Positions 62,365 through 64,000 of a stretch of 64,000 nucleotides of DNA are shown in pieces. The translations under genes were made by a program, and so were the position numbers. The stretch is from Waddliaceae bacterium (GTDB lineage Bacteria; Chlamydiota; Chlamydiia; Chlamydiales; GCA-2709385): positions 1 to 64,000 of the forward strand of contig PAQS01000040.1 of NCBI GenBank assembly GCA_002709385.1, given 5' to 3'. Under the pieces are notes generated by a model. It was not told the origin of the DNA, did not search any database, and was given only the letters and a program-made list of their open reading frames with translations. The first letter of the stretch is position 1, and each line of letters begins with the position of its first letter.

Positions 62365-63448
62365 TAATTCATTTGGAACGATTTTCCGAATCACAACATT
62401 TGGAGAATCTCATGGAAAAGCGATTGGTGTTGTGATAGATGGCTGCCCCGCTGGTTTAAAAATTTCCTTAAATGAAATTCAAGCTGCGTTAGATTTACGG
62501 GCGCCGGGTAGAAATCCATATACTTCTCCAAGAAAAGAAAAAGATCAGGCAGATATTTTATCGGGAGTTTTCGAAGGGAAAACAACTGGAGCGCCTATTT
62601 GTATTATTATTCCAAATAAAGATGCTGATTCAAGCAAGTATGAGCCAATAAAAGATATTTTACGTCCAGGACATGCCAATTTTACTTACACAAAAAAGTA
62701 TGGGTGTTTTGACTATAGAGGTGGAGGTCGTTCCTCTGCTCGAGAAACAGCATGTCGCGTGGCAGCTGGAGCTGTGGCACGTAAGTTTCTCGAAAGCCAA
62801 GGAGTCAGTTTTTATGCTTATCTAAAGGAACTGGGTTCTGTATGCATGGAATCTAATTTAGAATATGCAGAAAATATACGTGGTAACATTTACGAAAGCG
62901 ATGTGTTTTGTCCTGACAAAGCAAGCTCTGCAAAAATGCAGTCTCATTTGTTAGCATTAAAAGAATCAGGTGAATCAACAGGTGGTCTTGTTGAACTTCA
63001 GGTTCATTCTTTGCCAGTAGGGCTAGGTGATCCTGTGTATGAAAAACTCGAGGCAAAACTTGCTTCAGCAATGATGAGTCTTCCTGCGAGCAAGGGGTTT
63101 GAAATTGGTAGTGGGTTTGATGCTACTTCGATGTCTGGTTCAGAGCATAATGATTGCTTCTATTCTGATGGAGATCTTGTGAGAACTCATAGCAATTATG
63201 CAGGAGGTACTTTAGGGGGAATTTCTACAGGAATGCCTTTAAGTTGCAGAGTAGCATTTAAACCGACTTCTAGTATCACTAATGAACAAATCACTTGTGA
63301 TTACTCTGGAAATGAAGTGAGGTTTAATTTACCGAAAGGTTCCCGGCATGATCCTTGTGTTGCTATACGAGCTGTTCCAGTTGTTGAAGCAATGGGTGCT
63401 TTGGTTCTTGCAGATACTTTACTTATGAATAGGTGCGCACGATTATGA
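62357..63448 (+). CDS. aroC: Chorismate synthase
   Basis: FMN-dependent lyase that makes chorismate from EPSP. The 363-residue protein begins MASNSFGTIFRITTFGESHG and has RPGHANFTYTKKYG, DYRGGGRSSARETACRVAAG (all three of the PROSITE-like signatures), GSEHNDCFYSDG and LPKGSRHDPCVAIRAVPVVE. Overlaps aroK by 8 bp and aroB by ATGA. Confidence 0.96.
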   Translation: MASNSFGTIFRITTFGESHGKAIGVVIDGCPAGLKISLNEIQAALDLRAPGRNPYTSPRKEKDQADILSGVFEGKTTGAPICIIIPNKDADSSKYEPIKDILRPGHANFTYTKKYGCFDYRGGGRSSARETACRVAAGAVARKFLESQGVSFYAYLKELGSVCMESNLEYAENIRGNIYESDVFCPDKASSAKMQSHLLALKESGESTGGLVELQVHSLPVGLGDPVYEKLEAKLASAMMSLPASKGFEIGSGFDATSMSGSEHNDCFYSDGDLVRTHSNYAGGTLGGISTGMPLSCRVAFKPTSSITNEQITCDYSGNEVRFNLPKGSRHDPCVAIRAVPVVEAMGALVLADTLLMNRCARL

Positions 63449-64000
63449 GACAGTTATTTTCTTTAGAAAATATTTTAGAAAATACACATTTGGCTGAAAT
63501 TTGTCAGAATTTAGCATCTCGAGCTGTGATCATTACAGATAGTAATGTAGAGAAACTTTATGGGAAGGCAATTAAGAAAGCTCTTGATGCTCCTATTATA
63601 GCATTTCCTGCAGGAGAACAGAGTAAAACTCGAGTGACAAAAGAAATGATTGAAGACCAGATGTTAGAGTCTGGTATGGGACGAGATTCCTGTATTGTAG
63701 CATTAGGAGGGGGAGTCGTTACTGATCTTGCGGGTTATGTAGCTGCTACTTATTGCCGAGGCATTCCTTTTCTTAGTATTCCAACGACATTGCTCGCTAT
63801 GGTTGACGCTTCTATTGGGGGTAAGACCGGAGTGAATGTCCCTCAAGGAAAAAACTTAATTGGTGCGTTTCATCCTGCTCATTCGATCATTATTGATGTG
63901 AAATTTCTGAGAACTCTTTCTTTAGATGAATATCGGAATGGTTTAGCTGAAGTCGTAAAACATGGTCTTATTTGTGATCTTGAATATTTTTCTGAAATAG
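63445..64000 (+). CDS. aroB: 3-Dehydroquinate synthase, 3' end cut by the window edge
   Basis: The open frame from ATG 63445 runs to the window end (185 codons seen of about 350). It starts MRQLFSLENILENTHLAEIC. It shows the NAD-binding VALGGGVVTDLAGYVAATY, then RGIPFLSIPTTLLAMVDASI and GGKTGVN, and the metal-ligand region GLAEVVKHGLI with catalytic Glu and Lys. Start overlaps the aroC stop (ATGA). Makes dehydroquinate from DAHP. Confidence 0.95.
   Translation, partial: MRQLFSLENILENTHLAEICQNLASRAVIITDSNVEKLYGKAIKKALDAPIIAFPAGEQSKTRVTKEMIEDQMLESGMGRDSCIVALGGGVVTDLAGYVAATYCRGIPFLSIPTTLLAMVDASIGGKTGVNVPQGKNLIGAFHPAHSIIIDVKFLRTLSLDEYRNGLAEVVKHGLICDLEYFSEI

Overview
The window is a 64-kb piece of chromosome from a member of the Chlamydiales, most likely an environmental (amoeba- or arthropod-associated) lineage and not a Chlamydiaceae pathogen. 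Two blocks keep the gene order of Chlamydia trachomatis as I remember it: frr-pyrH-tsf-rpsB / PBP2 / TPR protein / sufBCDS, and lpdA-lipA / sctJ / CT560-like / sctL-sctR-sctS-sctT of the type III secretion system (T3SS). Genes that Chlamydiaceae lack or that differ from theirs (PutA, TrpE/TrpG with a leader peptide, Trk, CrcB, an Rhs protein, U-box and RasGEF-like proteins) point to a larger environmental genome. The genus cannot be fixed from the sequence alone.

Layout. 1-3403: tRNA-Lys (cut), tRNA-Glu, the translation genes frr, pyrH, tsf and rpsB, and tRNA-Gly, all on the minus strand. 3404-3697: gap where Chlamydiaceae carry ompA; no porin gene is present. 3698-8916: a PBP2 with a large insertion, a TPR protein behind a clear sigma-54 promoter, and a LysM lipoprotein. 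9082-13845: sufB-C-D-S. 13834-23047: minus-strand block with a hypothetical gene, crcB, six T3SS genes, a HEAT-repeat gene, lipA, lpdA and a 56-codon membrane protein. 23340-30003: zinc-ribbon membrane protein, secA, an Fe-S PD-(D/E)XK nuclease, and a tandem duplication of about 760 bp that contains a hydrophobic protein gene, a second sigma-54 promoter and a small effector-like gene. 30010-36631: peroxiredoxin, MBL-fold hydrolase, tRNA-Arg, and a 1706-residue Rhs protein ending in a lipase-like domain. 36858-40903: trkA-trkH, prmA, FmdB zinc ribbon. 41014-49840: a RelA/SpoT-like nucleotidyltransferase, groEL-groES, a DUF115/MAF-like protein with a MORN-like partner, and a RasGEF-like protein. 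49876-57236: exported aminotransferase, NamZ-like exo-muramidase, PutA, U-box protein. 57335-64000: Trp leader peptide, trpE-trpG-aroF-aroA-aroK-aroC-aroB (aroB cut by the window edge).

How it fits together. The housekeeping core covers translation, Fe-S assembly, lipoate metabolism, Sec and type III export, chaperonin, potassium uptake and the shikimate pathway into chorismate and anthranilate. Between these conserved blocks sit proteins that look directed at a eukaryotic host: a U-box ubiquitin-ligase-like protein, a RasGEF-like protein, a secreted Rhs protein with a lipase fold, and a lone RelA/SpoT-like domain. Three sigma-54 promoters of nearly identical sequence suggest a small co-regulated set: the TPR gene, the 129-residue protein and its broken copy. 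I see no CRISPR array, transposase or prophage.
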